NCBI GenBank assembly: GCA_016705475.1
Contig: JADIYD010000014.1
Coordinates: 62,001 to 126,000 of the forward strand
DNA from: Betaproteobacteria bacterium
Lineage (GTDB): Bacteria > Pseudomonadota > Gammaproteobacteria > Burkholderiales > Rhodocyclaceae
Reading direction: 5' to 3'
Length of the DNA: 64,000 nt
Shown here: positions 45,373 through 53,687 of the stretch, in pieces
Position numbering within the stretch: position 1 is the first letter of the stretch
Layout: each line of letters opens with the position of its first letter
Made by a program: the position numbers and the translations under genes
Notes under the pieces: generated by a model
Databases searched by the model: none
Told to the model about the DNA's origin: nothing
Seen by the model: the letters and a program-made list of their open reading frames with translations, nothing else

Positions 45373-46626
45373 TCAAGTCACCATTCGCTCGGCCCGGGCA
45401 CGATCCCACAGGCGCTTGTGCATTTCCTCAATCGGCAAGCCAAAGCGGAAATTTTTGTCGAGCTCTCGAAGGAGAGGCATCAATTGCATCCCGATCGTTC
45501 CCAGGCAAGGGGTCATTGCAGCAGGATCAATGGTCGCCAGCAGTTCCTTGAACTGCGGCACGAAGGATTCACAGCTGCCAAGCTGAGCCCCCTGGAGGTT
45601 GGATGCAGCCATGACCCGATTGCCGCCGGCGCGGATAGCAGCGTCAAGGCGACCATAGGCCAATTGAAGCAGTGCCTGCTCGGACAATCCGACACCGTCA
45701 TCAGGAACAACCGCGACGCCAACACTGACCGTCAGATTGATGCGCTGTCCTTCGACAGAAATCTGCGCGCTGGCCATCGCCTTGCAGATACGGTTGGCAA
45801 ATCCGGCACAAATTGTCTCGGAGGTTGATCGGGTCACGATGACGACTCTGCCGTCCGCCAGCTGCCCAATGTAGTCTTCGGGGCGAATCTTTCTGGACAA
45901 CAGATAGCAGAACCGTTGCGCTGAACTGAACGCCAGTTCGGCACCGTAGCGAACAACCAGATCGTCGTAGCCATCCAGACAAAAAGCCAGAACGCCGACA
46001 CCGCTGCCCGTCTGCGCCTCGGGCAAACTGTTCGCCAGGTATTCTTCAAGCATCTCCTCGGCGAGCACCGTATCGTCCTCGCTGAAGGCATCGTCGTCCG
46101 ACGCCTCGCTATCGGACGCCTCCAGCCCGGCAACCTGCCCCATGATGTTGCTGATACCGATATCCGACTGCCCGCCATACTGCTCGAACGGCTCCTCAGG
46201 AACCGGGGCCGGCGCTACAGGACGCGCCTCGGCCGAACCCTCTCGCCATTCCATTTGAGCCGAAACAATGCTTTCGATCGACGGTTCGGACGCCCCTTTC
46301 ACAATGAATTCGGATACACCCAACTTCCGCGCTTTTTGTCGATCAGCGTCGGTAAAGCTGCTCGAAACCATCAGCAAAAACGGGACATTTCTCAAGCGCG
46401 ACAACTTGCTGTCGCGGAGGCGCTCAAGCAGCCCACGACCATCGTCCCTATCCAGAGCAATACCGGATACGACAGCAACTATCGCGCTGTCGAGGACCAT
46501 GGTTTGCCAGGCCGACTCGTCATTCTGCTCGTCACGAACCTCAAAACGGTCGGAAAGTTGCTTGATCAGCGATGCACGTACGACTTTTGAAGCATCGACA
46601 ACCAGAACCTTGCGCTTATTTGTCAT
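45373..46626 (-). CDS. Degenerate receiver plus degenerate GGDEF protein
   Basis: 417 residues. The N-terminal receiver-like domain begins 'RKVLVVDASKVVRASLIKQL'. The phospho-acceptor position ('AIVAVVSGIALDRDDGRG') has Ser instead of Asp, while Ser ('LLMVSSSF') and Lys ('FIVKGAS') are kept. An acidic linker (about 150-210) leads to a GGDEF-like domain in which the active motif is 'IGQLADGRVVIV', without GGDEF. So it is probably neither phosphorylated in the usual way nor a diguanylate cyclase; it may be a scaffold or receptor. Divergent from the ilv leader. Confidence 0.82.
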   Translation of the reverse strand: MTNKRKVLVVDASKVVRASLIKQLSDRFEVRDEQNDESAWQTMVLDSAIVAVVSGIALDRDDGRGLLERLRDSKLSRLRNVPFLLMVSSSFTDADRQKARKLGVSEFIVKGASEPSIESIVSAQMEWREGSAEARPVAPAPVPEEPFEQYGGQSDIGISNIMGQVAGLEASDSEASDDDAFSEDDTVLAEEMLEEYLANSLPEAQTGSGVGVLAFCLDGYDDLVVRYGAELAFSSAQRFCYLLSRKIRPEDYIGQLADGRVVIVTRSTSETICAGFANRICKAMASAQISVEGQRINLTVSVGVAVVPDDGVGLSEQALLQLAYGRLDAAIRAGGNRVMAASNLQGAQLGSCESFVPQFKELLATIDPAAMTPCLGTIGMQLMPLLRELDKNFRFGLPIEEMHKRLWDRARAERMVT

Positions 46627-46759
46627 TTATATCCCAACATCACCAATAATTTCAAATACTTGAATCTAGCGACCACTAACTTTCAAGTTTAAACGACGCG
46701 CCACCATCCGCGTCAACGATGGTTGGTGTAAAAAATTGTTGCTCCCGCCAAACCAGCAC

Positions 46760-46788
46760 TTGATTTTGATCGCCTGCTACTTCATAGT
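46760..46788 (+). promoter_or_regulatory. Candidate promoter of ilvBN
   Basis: TTGATT and CATAGT spaced by 17 nt; the transcript would start about 30 nt before the leader peptide ATG (46826). Confidence 0.45.
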
Positions 46789-46825
46789 CGCACCATCTAT
46801 TTTTGCCAACCCACAGGTAATCCGC

Positions 46826-46936
46826 ATGAACGCATCCCGTACCTTCCGCAAATTCGCTGCTTTTGCAGTGGAACCGGTTGTCGTACGCGTGGTCGTAGTA
46901 GGCGTCGTTATGCACGCGCCGTCGCGGATCGGGTAA
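46826..46936 (+). CDS. ivbL: ilvBN leader peptide (IvbL-type), attenuation
   Basis: 36-residue peptide beginning 'MNASRTFRKFAAFAVEP', then VVVRVVVVGVV and the end 'MHAPSRIG'. Nine of eleven consecutive residues are Val, using all four Val codons. The stop is followed after 24 nt by a strong intrinsic terminator and then ilvB. The layout closely resembles the IvbL leader of E. coli ilvBN. When charged tRNA-Val is scarce, ribosomes would stall on the Val codons and prevent terminator formation. The opposite strand also has an open frame here, which I consider a shadow. Confidence 0.82.
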   Translation: MNASRTFRKFAAFAVEPVVVRVVVVGVVMHAPSRIG

Positions 46937-46957
46937 GCAGAAGCAGCACAGAACCCC

Positions 46958-46995
46958 AAACCCCGCCGGCGCAAACCGGCGGGGTTTTGTTTTTT
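46958..46995 (+). terminator. Attenuator terminator upstream of ilvB
   Basis: CCCCGCCGG / CCGGCGGGG stem (46961-46984) with CGCAAA loop and TTTTGTTTTTT tail. It lies between the leader peptide and ilvB (ATG 47036). I could not identify the antiterminator pairing with certainty. Confidence 0.82.
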
Positions 46996-47035
46996 GGAGC
47001 CCGTCGGTTGCGCCACCAACCCAAAGGAAATCTCC

Positions 47036-48706
47036 ATGACAGAAACTCTCACCGGCGCGCAAATCACCGTGCGCCTGCTTGAACGCCAGGGCATCCGCAC
47101 CGTGGCCGGCATTCCCGGCGGCGCCATCCTGCCGATTTATGATGCGCTCGGGCAGTCGACCGAAATTCACCATGTTCTTGCCCGCCACGAACAGGGTGCC
47201 GGCTTCATGGCCCAGGGCATGGCCCGCGCAACGGGGATGCCGGCTGTCTGCCTGGCCTCCTCCGGCCCCGGCGCGACCAACCTGCTGACCGCCATCGCCG
47301 ATGCCAAGCTCGACTCGATCCCGCTCGTCGCGATCACCGGCCAGGTTCCGAAGGCGATGATCGGCACCGACGCCTTTCAGGAAGTCGACACCTACGGCTT
47401 GAGCATTCCGATCACCAAACACAATTTCCTCGTCTCGTCGGCCGAGGAGCTACTGGAAGTTCTCCCGCGCGCCTTCCAGATCGCCGCCTCCGGCCGCCCC
47501 GGCCCGGTGCTCATCGATATTCCCAAGGACGTCCAGACGCAAGCCATCGAGATCAGCCAGTGGCCAGAACCCGGTCGCGCCCTGCCCGCCCCGACAGCCA
47601 ACCCGGAACAGATCGAACAGGTGGCGGCGATGATCAATGCCGCCGAACGTCCGATCCTCTACCTCGGCGGTGGCGTCGTGCATTCCGGCGCGTCGACAGC
47701 CGCCATCGAACTGGCCGAGAAGGCCAGCTTGCCGACCGTCATGACGCTCATGGCACTCGGCACGATGCCGGTCGATCACCCGCTGTCGCTCGGCATGCTC
47801 GGCATGCACGCGGCGCGCTACACCAATTTCCTGCTCGATGAATGCGACCTGCTGATCGCCGTCGGTGCGCGCTTCGATGACCGTGCCACGGGCAAGGTCG
47901 CCGCCTTCTGCCCGCAGGCCAAGATCATCCACATCGATATCGATCCGGCCGAACTGGACAAGATCAAGACGGCGCACATCGGGATCGCGGCCGATATCAG
48001 CGAGGCGCTCGGCCAGTTGCTACCGGCCGTTCTTGAAAATGTGCGAAAAATCTGGGTTGACCGCAGCAATCAACTCAAAGCCGAGTTCCCGCTCGACATG
48101 ACCGGTGCCGACAACCCGCGCTCGCACTTCGGCCTGATCCAGAGCGTCGCGGCGTGCCTCGACGACGAAGCCATCATCGCCACCGACGTCGGCCAGCACC
48201 AGATGTGGGTCGCCCAGGCCTACCCGCTGCGCCGCCCGCGCCAATGGCTGACTTCCGGCGGGCTTGGCACCATGGGCTTCGGCGTGCCGGCGGCCATCGG
48301 CGCTGCGCTGGCCGAACGCGAACGCACTGTCGTCTGCTTTACGGGCGACGGCTCGATCATGATGAACATCCAGGAACTGGTCACCGCTGCCGAAGAAAAC
48401 GTGAACATCAAGATCGTGCTCATGGACAACGCCACGCTCGGCCTCGTGCATCAACAGCAGACGCTGTTCTACGGCGAGCGGCTATTTGCCTCGCAATTCC
48501 GTTCGTCGCCAGACTTCATCAAGATCGCTCAGGGTTTCGGCATTGCTGCGGTCGACCTGGATTCTTCGACCAATCCGTGCGCAACGCTCATGGAGGCCAT
48601 TTCGCGTCCCGGCCCCTGTCTCATCCACGCCAGCATCGATGCCGAGCAGAAGGTCTATCCCATGGTGCCGCCGGGCGCCGCCAACCGCGACATGATCGGA
48701 GCCTGA
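47036..48706 (+). CDS. ilvB: Acetolactate synthase, large (catalytic) subunit
   Basis: 556-residue ThDP enzyme, first step of valine and leucine synthesis (and the isoleucine branch). The N-terminal domain has 'GIPGGAILPIYDAL' and the catalytic Glu in 'LARHEQGAGFMAQG'. A middle FAD-binding domain follows; the C-terminal ThDP/Mg site is 'FTGDGSIMMNIQELVTAAEE' with 'MDNATLGLVHQQQTLFYGER'. ATG 47036 is preceded by AAGGAAA. Expression is probably attenuated by the leader at 46826-46995. Followed by the regulatory subunit gene. Confidence 0.94.
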   Translation: MTETLTGAQITVRLLERQGIRTVAGIPGGAILPIYDALGQSTEIHHVLARHEQGAGFMAQGMARATGMPAVCLASSGPGATNLLTAIADAKLDSIPLVAITGQVPKAMIGTDAFQEVDTYGLSIPITKHNFLVSSAEELLEVLPRAFQIAASGRPGPVLIDIPKDVQTQAIEISQWPEPGRALPAPTANPEQIEQVAAMINAAERPILYLGGGVVHSGASTAAIELAEKASLPTVMTLMALGTMPVDHPLSLGMLGMHAARYTNFLLDECDLLIAVGARFDDRATGKVAAFCPQAKIIHIDIDPAELDKIKTAHIGIAADISEALGQLLPAVLENVRKIWVDRSNQLKAEFPLDMTGADNPRSHFGLIQSVAACLDDEAIIATDVGQHQMWVAQAYPLRRPRQWLTSGGLGTMGFGVPAAIGAALAERERTVVCFTGDGSIMMNIQELVTAAEENVNIKIVLMDNATLGLVHQQQTLFYGERLFASQFRSSPDFIKIAQGFGIAAVDLDSSTNPCATLMEAISRPGPCLIHASIDAEQKVYPMVPPGAANRDMIGA

Positions 48707-48707
48707 G

Positions 48708-49019
48708 ATGAACGCGATCACCAAGAACGAACAAAACGCCATCACCCGTGCCGTGCTGGAAATCGATGTCAACAATCACGCCGGGGTCATGTCGCACGTC
48801 GTCGGTCTGTTCTCGCGACGTTCCTACAACGTTGAGGGCATTCTCTGTCTGCCGGTCGGCGACGGACGCCAAAGCCGCATCTGGCTACTGGTCAATGAAG
48901 ACCAGCGGCTGGCGCAGATGATGAAGCAGGCTGGAAAGCTGGAGGACGTCATCGCGATTCGCCGGCACAACGCCGACCACGCGGTATTTCAGGATCTGGA
49001 GACCTTCTTCCGGCCGTAA
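48708..49019 (+). CDS. ilvN: Acetolactate synthase, small (regulatory) subunit, IlvN type
   Basis: 103 residues, a single ACT domain ('AVLEIDVNNHAGVMSHVVGL', 'RSYNVEGILCLPVGDGRQSR', 'MMKQAGKLEDVIAIRRH'). It lacks the C-terminal domain of IlvH (about 160 residues) and therefore matches the short E. coli IlvN form. It confers valine feedback on IlvB. It starts directly after ilvB; the ATG overlaps the end region of the ilvB stop, so the two are coupled. Confidence 0.92.
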   Translation: MNAITKNEQNAITRAVLEIDVNNHAGVMSHVVGLFSRRSYNVEGILCLPVGDGRQSRIWLLVNEDQRLAQMMKQAGKLEDVIAIRRHNADHAVFQDLETFFRP

Positions 49020-49028
49020 CCGGGGCAA

Positions 49029-49376
49029 TCAGGAAGCTGCCGGGGTTTCCCGGCACTTCCGCTTGTATTCGCGGATCAACTCCAGCTCATCGTCGCTGAT
49101 CGACTCGAAGCGCAGGCCGACCAGTCTGCGCTCACCGAGGCGGCGCATGCGCATGATGCTGACGTAGGCCTCAACCCGCCCACCCAGATCGGGCGAGTCA
49201 ATCCTGCAGACACCAACCTCGCCGCTGGGCTTGGCACCAAAAACGGCTTCGTCGATGAGCACGCCGATACCCGATACCGAAATATCAGCCGCAGGCAACT
49301 CGAGGTGATGCCCACCCAAGCTCAGGTAGACATTGCCTTTGAGGAATACGCGAGGGGAGCGGCGGCGTTCTTTCAC
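49029..49376 (-). CDS. PilZ-domain c-di-GMP receptor protein
   Basis: About 115 residues, one PilZ domain. The binding motifs are present: '[14 protein letters not shown]' supplies RxxxR and '[14 protein letters not shown]' supplies the D/NxSxxG. A helical tail follows ('[15 protein letters not shown]'). GTG 49376 has AGGAA 7 nt upstream and is preferred over TTG 49394. Convergent with ilvN; 9 nt apart. Its target is unknown; motility or exopolysaccharide would fit the family. Confidence 0.86.
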   Translation of the reverse strand: MKERRRSPRVFLKGNVYLSLGGHHLELPAADISVSGIGVLIDEAVFGAKPSGEVGVCRIDSPDLGGRVEAYVSIMRMRRLGERRLVGLRFESISDDELELIREYKRKCRETPAAS

Positions 49377-49552
49377 GGTTAAGTTCCTGCACAAATCAGA
49401 CAGACATTCTTACATGCACATGGTTCAAACACACGACAATTACATGGATTTACCATAGCCGGGTTGCGGCGCCAAATCCAGTCCCCGGCGCCGATGCCAT
49501 CCCGCCAAGGCGGGGCTATACTCCGGCCTTCCTGTCCGATCATTTGCGAACC

Positions 49553-50377
49553 ATGACCCTCAGCATCAACTGGCAAAGTGCCCACGCCTACACCGACATC
49601 CTCTTCGAAACGGCCGAAGGCATCGCCAAGATCACCATCAATCGCCCGGAACGCCGCAACGCCTTCCGCCCGGAAACGGTCAACGAACTGATCGACGCCT
49701 TCCACCGCGCCCATCGCGACAACAGCATCGGCGCCATCATTTTGACCGGCGCCGGCCACGAGGCTTTCTGCTCCGGCGGCGACCAGAAGGTACGCGGCGC
49801 CGAGGGCTACATCGACGAAGGCGGCACCCCGCACCTCAATGTGCTTGATTTGCAGATGCAGATTCGCCGGCTGCCCAAGCCGGTCGTCGCCATGGTTGCC
49901 GGCTTCGCCATCGGCGGCGGCCACGTGCTGCACCTCGTCTGCGACCTCAGCATAGCCGCCGAGAACGCCCGCTTCGGCCAGACCGGGCCACGTGTCGGCA
50001 GCTTCGATGCCGGCCTTGGCGCCGGACTCATGGCGCGGACCATCGGGTTAAAACGCGCCAAGGAGATCTGGCTGCTCTGCCGCCAGTACGACGCCGCCAC
50101 GGCGCTCGACTGGGGGCTGGTCAATGCCGTCGTGCCGGTCGAGAAACTCGAGGAAGAAACCGTCAACTGGTGCCGCGACATGCTCCAGTTGTCGCCCATG
50201 GCGCTGCGCATGATCAAGGCTGGGTTCAATGCCGACACCGACGGGCTGGCCGGCATCCAGGAACTGGCCGGCAACGCCACCGGCCTGTTCTACATGAGCG
50301 AAGAAGGCCAGGAAGGCCGCAACGCCTGGCTCGAACGCCGCCCGCCCAATTTTGGCAAGTACCGCAAACGGCCGTGA
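49553..50377 (+). CDS. menB: 1,4-dihydroxy-2-naphthoyl-CoA synthase (MenB)
   Basis: 274-residue crotonase-fold enzyme that closes the naphthoquinone ring in menaquinone synthesis. Oxyanion-hole motifs are '[11 protein letters not shown]' and '[20 protein letters not shown]'; '[20 protein letters not shown]' and the C-terminal '[13 protein letters not shown]' are specific for MenB against other enoyl-CoA hydratases. ATG 49553 is chosen; a TTG at 49544 is in frame. The stop overlaps the GTG start of menC. Menaquinone suggests anaerobic respiration. Confidence 0.93.
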   Translation: MTLSINWQSAHAYTDILFETAEGIAKITINRPERRNAFRPETVNELIDAFHRAHRDNSIGAIILTGAGHEAFCSGGDQKVRGAEGYIDEGGTPHLNVLDLQMQIRRLPKPVVAMVAGFAIGGGHVLHLVCDLSIAAENARFGQTGPRVGSFDAGLGAGLMARTIGLKRAKEIWLLCRQYDAATALDWGLVNAVVPVEKLEEETVNWCRDMLQLSPMALRMIKAGFNADTDGLAGIQELAGNATGLFYMSEEGQEGRNAWLERRPPNFGKYRKRP

Positions 50378-51330
50378 AAATTGCTGCCGCCGACTGGCTA
50401 CCCTACGCCCTCCAGCTCAAACGCCCGTGGCAAACCAGTCGCGGCGAACTAAATCAGCGTGTAGGCCGCCTGCTCCGCCTGCAATCGGCCGACGGCCTGA
50501 TTGGCTGGGGCGACAGTGCGCCGCTGCCCGAATTCGGCATCAGCGAAGATACCGCGACGGCCTTTGCCGAAGAATGCGCCCACCTTGACCTGATCGCCCA
50601 GCAAGCCGGCCTGCCGCTCAACGCCTGGCTCAGCGGCGAGCCGCCGGCGGGCTTTGTCACGGTCAACCGGAATTTTGGGCCAATTTTGAAATGTTCTGCC
50701 GAGGCAGTGGCTGACGCACACAATGCCGGCTTCAGTATTCTCAAGTTCAAAGTCGGCGTTGGTCCGGTCAGCGATGAAATCGCCGCCCTGCACCAGCTCG
50801 CCGAAGTCTTGCCAGCCGGACTGCGCCTGCGCCTCGACGCCAACGGCGCGTGGAGCTTTGCCGACGCCGAAAGCTTCATCGCCGCCTGCGCCGGCCTGCC
50901 CATCGAAGGCCTCGAAGAGCCATTGGCCACGCCGACGCCGGATTTGCTGCAAAAACTGCAGTCGACCGCAGCATTCCCGCTGGCCATCGACGAGTCGATT
51001 CATCTGCTCGACGCCCATTTTTTTCGCCACCCGCCGGTCCGCCGCATCGTCATCAAGCCGGCCCGCCACGGCGGCTTGCTGGCCAGCGTCGAACTCGCCC
51101 TGCGCGCCCGCGCTTCGGCGATAGAGGTGATTGTCACCTCCAGCCTGGAAAGCGCCTGCGGCCTGCTTGCCTGTGCTCATTTCGCCGCCGCCGTGGCGCC
51201 CGATGCGGTTCACGGACTAGGCACGGCCGAGTGGTTTGCAGAAGACACGGGCAGCCTTCCGGCCATCGCTGGTGCACGCTTTGCACTGCCATCCAGCCCC
51301 GGCATCGGATTTCAGCCACTTAAGCTTTGA
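50374..51330 (+). CDS. menC: o-succinylbenzoate synthase (MenC)
   Basis: 318-residue enolase-superfamily enzyme of menaquinone synthesis. The catalytic Lys is likely in '[11 protein letters not shown]', metal ligands in '[12 protein letters not shown]', '[11 protein letters not shown]' and '[11 protein letters not shown]', and the second Lys in '[11 protein letters not shown]'. It starts with GTG in the GTGA overlap with the menB stop, so the two are translationally coupled; reading further upstream would run inside menB. Acts just before MenE and MenB in the pathway. Confidence 0.91.
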   Translation: MKIAAADWLPYALQLKRPWQTSRGELNQRVGRLLRLQSADGLIGWGDSAPLPEFGISEDTATAFAEECAHLDLIAQQAGLPLNAWLSGEPPAGFVTVNRNFGPILKCSAEAVADAHNAGFSILKFKVGVGPVSDEIAALHQLAEVLPAGLRLRLDANGAWSFADAESFIAACAGLPIEGLEEPLATPTPDLLQKLQSTAAFPLAIDESIHLLDAHFFRHPPVRRIVIKPARHGGLLASVELALRARASAIEVIVTSSLESACGLLACAHFAAAVAPDAVHGLGTAEWFAEDTGSLPAIAGARFALPSSPGIGFQPLKL

Positions 51331-51434
51331 AGCGCTCGCCCGCCAGATGTTCCAAGCGTTTTGTAGGGAAAACGGCTAAAAATATTTCTGGCCGGCCGTT
51401 CGGCTCCGGGCAGATCATCTGCCCGAAAAACCCT

Positions 51435-51992
51435 TTATTCGGGCTTGTCGCCAGGGTTGTACTGAAAACCCGTAAACATGGTCCTGGTTTGCGTTTTCAT
51501 CTGGTCCTGCATGGACTGAAACATTTTTTTTGACTGATCCATATAGGCAGTCATCATGTTCTGCATGGCCGGCTGCTGGAAATTCAGGAACTGGTTCCAG
51601 AAATCCGTCTGCATGTGGGTATTGTCAGCGCCATTCGGGCCGTACAGAGTCTTTGACTGCTCCTGCAACTTGCCCTGGAAATCCACGAAGGTCTTCATGT
51701 TGTTTTCCAGGTACTTGCCGAGCATGCCCTGCATCGTGCTGCCGTAAAAGCGGATGAAGCCTGAAAGCAGTTCGCTCGAAAACAGCGGCATGCCGCCCGA
51801 TTCTTCTTCGAGGATGATCTGAAGCAGGATGCTGCGCGTCAGGTCTTCATCGGTCTTGGCATCCAGCACCTTGAAGACTTCAAACTTAAGGACCAGTTCC
51901 TTGACATCGCCGAGCGTGATGTACGCACTCGTCTTGGTATCGTAAAGACGACGATTGGGATATTTCTTGATCAGGCGTACCGGCTCCGACAT
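51435..51992 (-). CDS. phaR: PHA synthesis repressor PhaR
   Basis: 185 residues. The N-terminal DNA-binding PHB_acc_N domain is 'RLIKKYPNRRLYDTKTSAYI..LGDVKELV'; PHB accumulation regulatory motifs follow ('ILLQIILEEESGGMPLFSSE', 'FYGSTMQGMLGKYLENNMKT'), then a Met/Gln-rich tail. In relatives it represses phasin and its own gene until PHA granules bind it. Located downstream of the pha operon but separated by a terminator at 52039-52068, so it has its own promoter. Confidence 0.93.
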   Translation of the reverse strand: MSEPVRLIKKYPNRRLYDTKTSAYITLGDVKELVLKFEVFKVLDAKTDEDLTRSILLQIILEEESGGMPLFSSELLSGFIRFYGSTMQGMLGKYLENNMKTFVDFQGKLQEQSKTLYGPNGADNTHMQTDFWNQFLNFQQPAMQNMMTAYMDQSKKMFQSMQDQMKTQTRTMFTGFQYNPGDKPE

Positions 51993-52038
51993 GCTTTGAT
52001 CCCTCAGGACTAGTTTGTGTGCAGTGCAGCATTATAGC

Positions 52039-52068
52039 AAAAAAAACGGGCGCTTTAGAGCGCCCGTT
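52039..52068 (-). terminator. Terminator of the phaC-phaB-phaB operon
   Basis: AACGGGCGCT-TTAG-AGCGCCCGTT (52045-52068) with eight T on the minus strand. Confidence 0.9.
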
Positions 52069-52130
52069 CCTGGTGCATTGCAAAAATTCAGCAATATTTC
52101 ATGCCAAATGCCGCAATGCGGTTCAGCAGG

Positions 52131-52874
52131 TTACTGGTAGTACAGACCGCCGTTGATGTTCATCGTCGCACCGGTCATGAAACCAGCGATGTCTGAAGAC
52201 AGGTAAGCGCAGGCGCCACCGATTTCTTCCGGCTTGGCCAGACGCTTCATCGGCACGGTGTCGATGATGGACTGCAGAACTTCCGGCTTGATCGCCATGA
52301 CCATCTTGGTGGCAACATAGCCCGGGCAGATGACGTTGACGGTCACGCCCTTGGCGGCCAGTTCAGCGGCCAATGCCTTGGAGAAGCCGATAACGCCAGC
52401 CTTGGCTGCGGAGTAGTTGGTTTGACCAGCCTGCCCCTTGACGCCATTGACGGAGGAGATGTTAACAATACGACCCCAGCCACGGCCGGCCATCTTGGCC
52501 GAGACTTGCTTGGTCATATTGAACAGGGAGGTCAGGTTGGTAGCGATCACAGCATCCCAGCCATCGCGTTCCATCTTGGCAAACATCTTGTCGCGGGTAA
52601 TACCGGCGTTGTTGATCAGGATGTCGACCTGGCCGCAAGCGGCTTCGGCTTCGGCAACCATCTTTTCGCAATCTTCCAGGGAAGACACATCGCCAGCAAC
52701 GCAAACGAAATCGTTGAAGCCAGCAGCAGCCATTTCCTTCAGCCACTCTTCTTTGTTATCGAACTGCGGATGGTAAGAAGCGACCACCTTGTGGCCAGCC
52801 TTGGCCAGTTCCTGACAGATTGCGGTTCCAAGACCACCCATAGCGCCGGTAACGAGAGCAACACGTTGTGTCAT
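52131..52874 (-). CDS. phaB: Acetoacetyl-CoA reductase, copy 1
   Basis: 247-residue short-chain dehydrogenase making (R)-3-hydroxybutyryl-CoA with NADPH. Cofactor motif 'ALVTGAMGGLGTAICQELAK', 'NNAGITRDKMFAKM' and the catalytic Ser-Tyr-Lys in 'ISSVNGVKGQAGQTNYSAAK'; C-terminus 'TGATMNINGGLYYQ'. Third gene of the pha operon, 48 nt after copy 2 with its own ribosome site. The two copies have clearly diverged. Confidence 0.94.
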   Translation of the reverse strand: MTQRVALVTGAMGGLGTAICQELAKAGHKVVASYHPQFDNKEEWLKEMAAAGFNDFVCVAGDVSSLEDCEKMVAEAEAACGQVDILINNAGITRDKMFAKMERDGWDAVIATNLTSLFNMTKQVSAKMAGRGWGRIVNISSVNGVKGQAGQTNYSAAKAGVIGFSKALAAELAAKGVTVNVICPGYVATKMVMAIKPEVLQSIIDTVPMKRLAKPEEIGGACAYLSSDIAGFMTGATMNINGGLYYQ

Positions 52875-52922
52875 AGTTTTTCCTTCCTTGATTAAATAAA
52901 GCGGGGTAAAAAATGCCGGCGA

Positions 52923-53669
52923 TCAGAACATGTGCTGACCACCGTTGATGGAAATATTGGCCCCGGTCACGAACGCTGCTTCATCCGAAGCGAGGTAGGC
53001 AACAAGGCCGGCGATTTCTTCCGGCTTGCCCAGTCGATTGACCGGTATCTGCGGCAGAATTTTTGAATCGAGAATTTCCTGCGGGATGGCGGTAACCATC
53101 TTGGTGCCGATATAACCCGGCGAAATCGTGTTGACCGTCACACCCTGCTTGGCCACTTCAAGGGCCAGGGCCTTGGTGAAGCCATGCATGCCGGCCTTGG
53201 CTGCCGAGTAGTTGGTCTGCCCGAAAGCGCCCTTCTGCCCGTTGACCGACGACACGTTGATAACGCGACCCCACTTGCGCTCGAGCATGCCATCCATGAC
53301 CTGCTTGGTCATGTTGAAAACGGAATCGAGATTGGTATGAATGACGGCATCCCAATCATTCTTGGTCATTTTCTTGAAGGTCATGTCGCGCGTGATGCCA
53401 GCATTGTTCACCAGAACATCGACAGGGCCGACGTCCTTGGTCACCGTTGCGACACATTGGTGCGCCGAATCGAAATCGGTCACGTCGCACGGGTAGGCCT
53501 TGAACCCATAACCCATATTGTTCATTCCCTTGAGCCAATCCTGAACCTTGGCATTGCCGGGCGAATAGGTCGTAACCACCTTGTAACCCAACGCAGCCAA
53601 CTTGATGCAGACTGCCTCACCGAGACCGCCCATTCCGCCGGTAACCAATGCAACTCGCGACATTTTCAT
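52923..53669 (-). CDS. phaB: Acetoacetyl-CoA reductase, copy 2
   Basis: 248-residue paralogue of the preceding gene: 'ALVTGGMGGLGEAVCIKLAA', 'NNAGITRDMTFKKMTKNDWD', catalytic 'VSSVNGQKGAFGQTNYSAAK', end 'TGANISINGGQHMF'. Located 18 nt after phaC. Two reductases in tandem could differ in cofactor preference or substrate, or simply raise dosage; the sequence alone does not tell. All catalytic residues are present. Confidence 0.93.
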   Translation of the reverse strand: MKMSRVALVTGGMGGLGEAVCIKLAALGYKVVTTYSPGNAKVQDWLKGMNNMGYGFKAYPCDVTDFDSAHQCVATVTKDVGPVDVLVNNAGITRDMTFKKMTKNDWDAVIHTNLDSVFNMTKQVMDGMLERKWGRVINVSSVNGQKGAFGQTNYSAAKAGMHGFTKALALEVAKQGVTVNTISPGYIGTKMVTAIPQEILDSKILPQIPVNRLGKPEEIAGLVAYLASDEAAFVTGANISINGGQHMF

Positions 53670-53687
53670 ACCCTCATCGAGAAGTTT

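Noticed and set aside
46676..47422. 248-codon minus-strand open frame over the ilv leader region
   Set aside because: It lies antisense to ilvB and the attenuator. The valine-rich leader and terminator on the plus strand explain the region better; no start signal or family match is seen.
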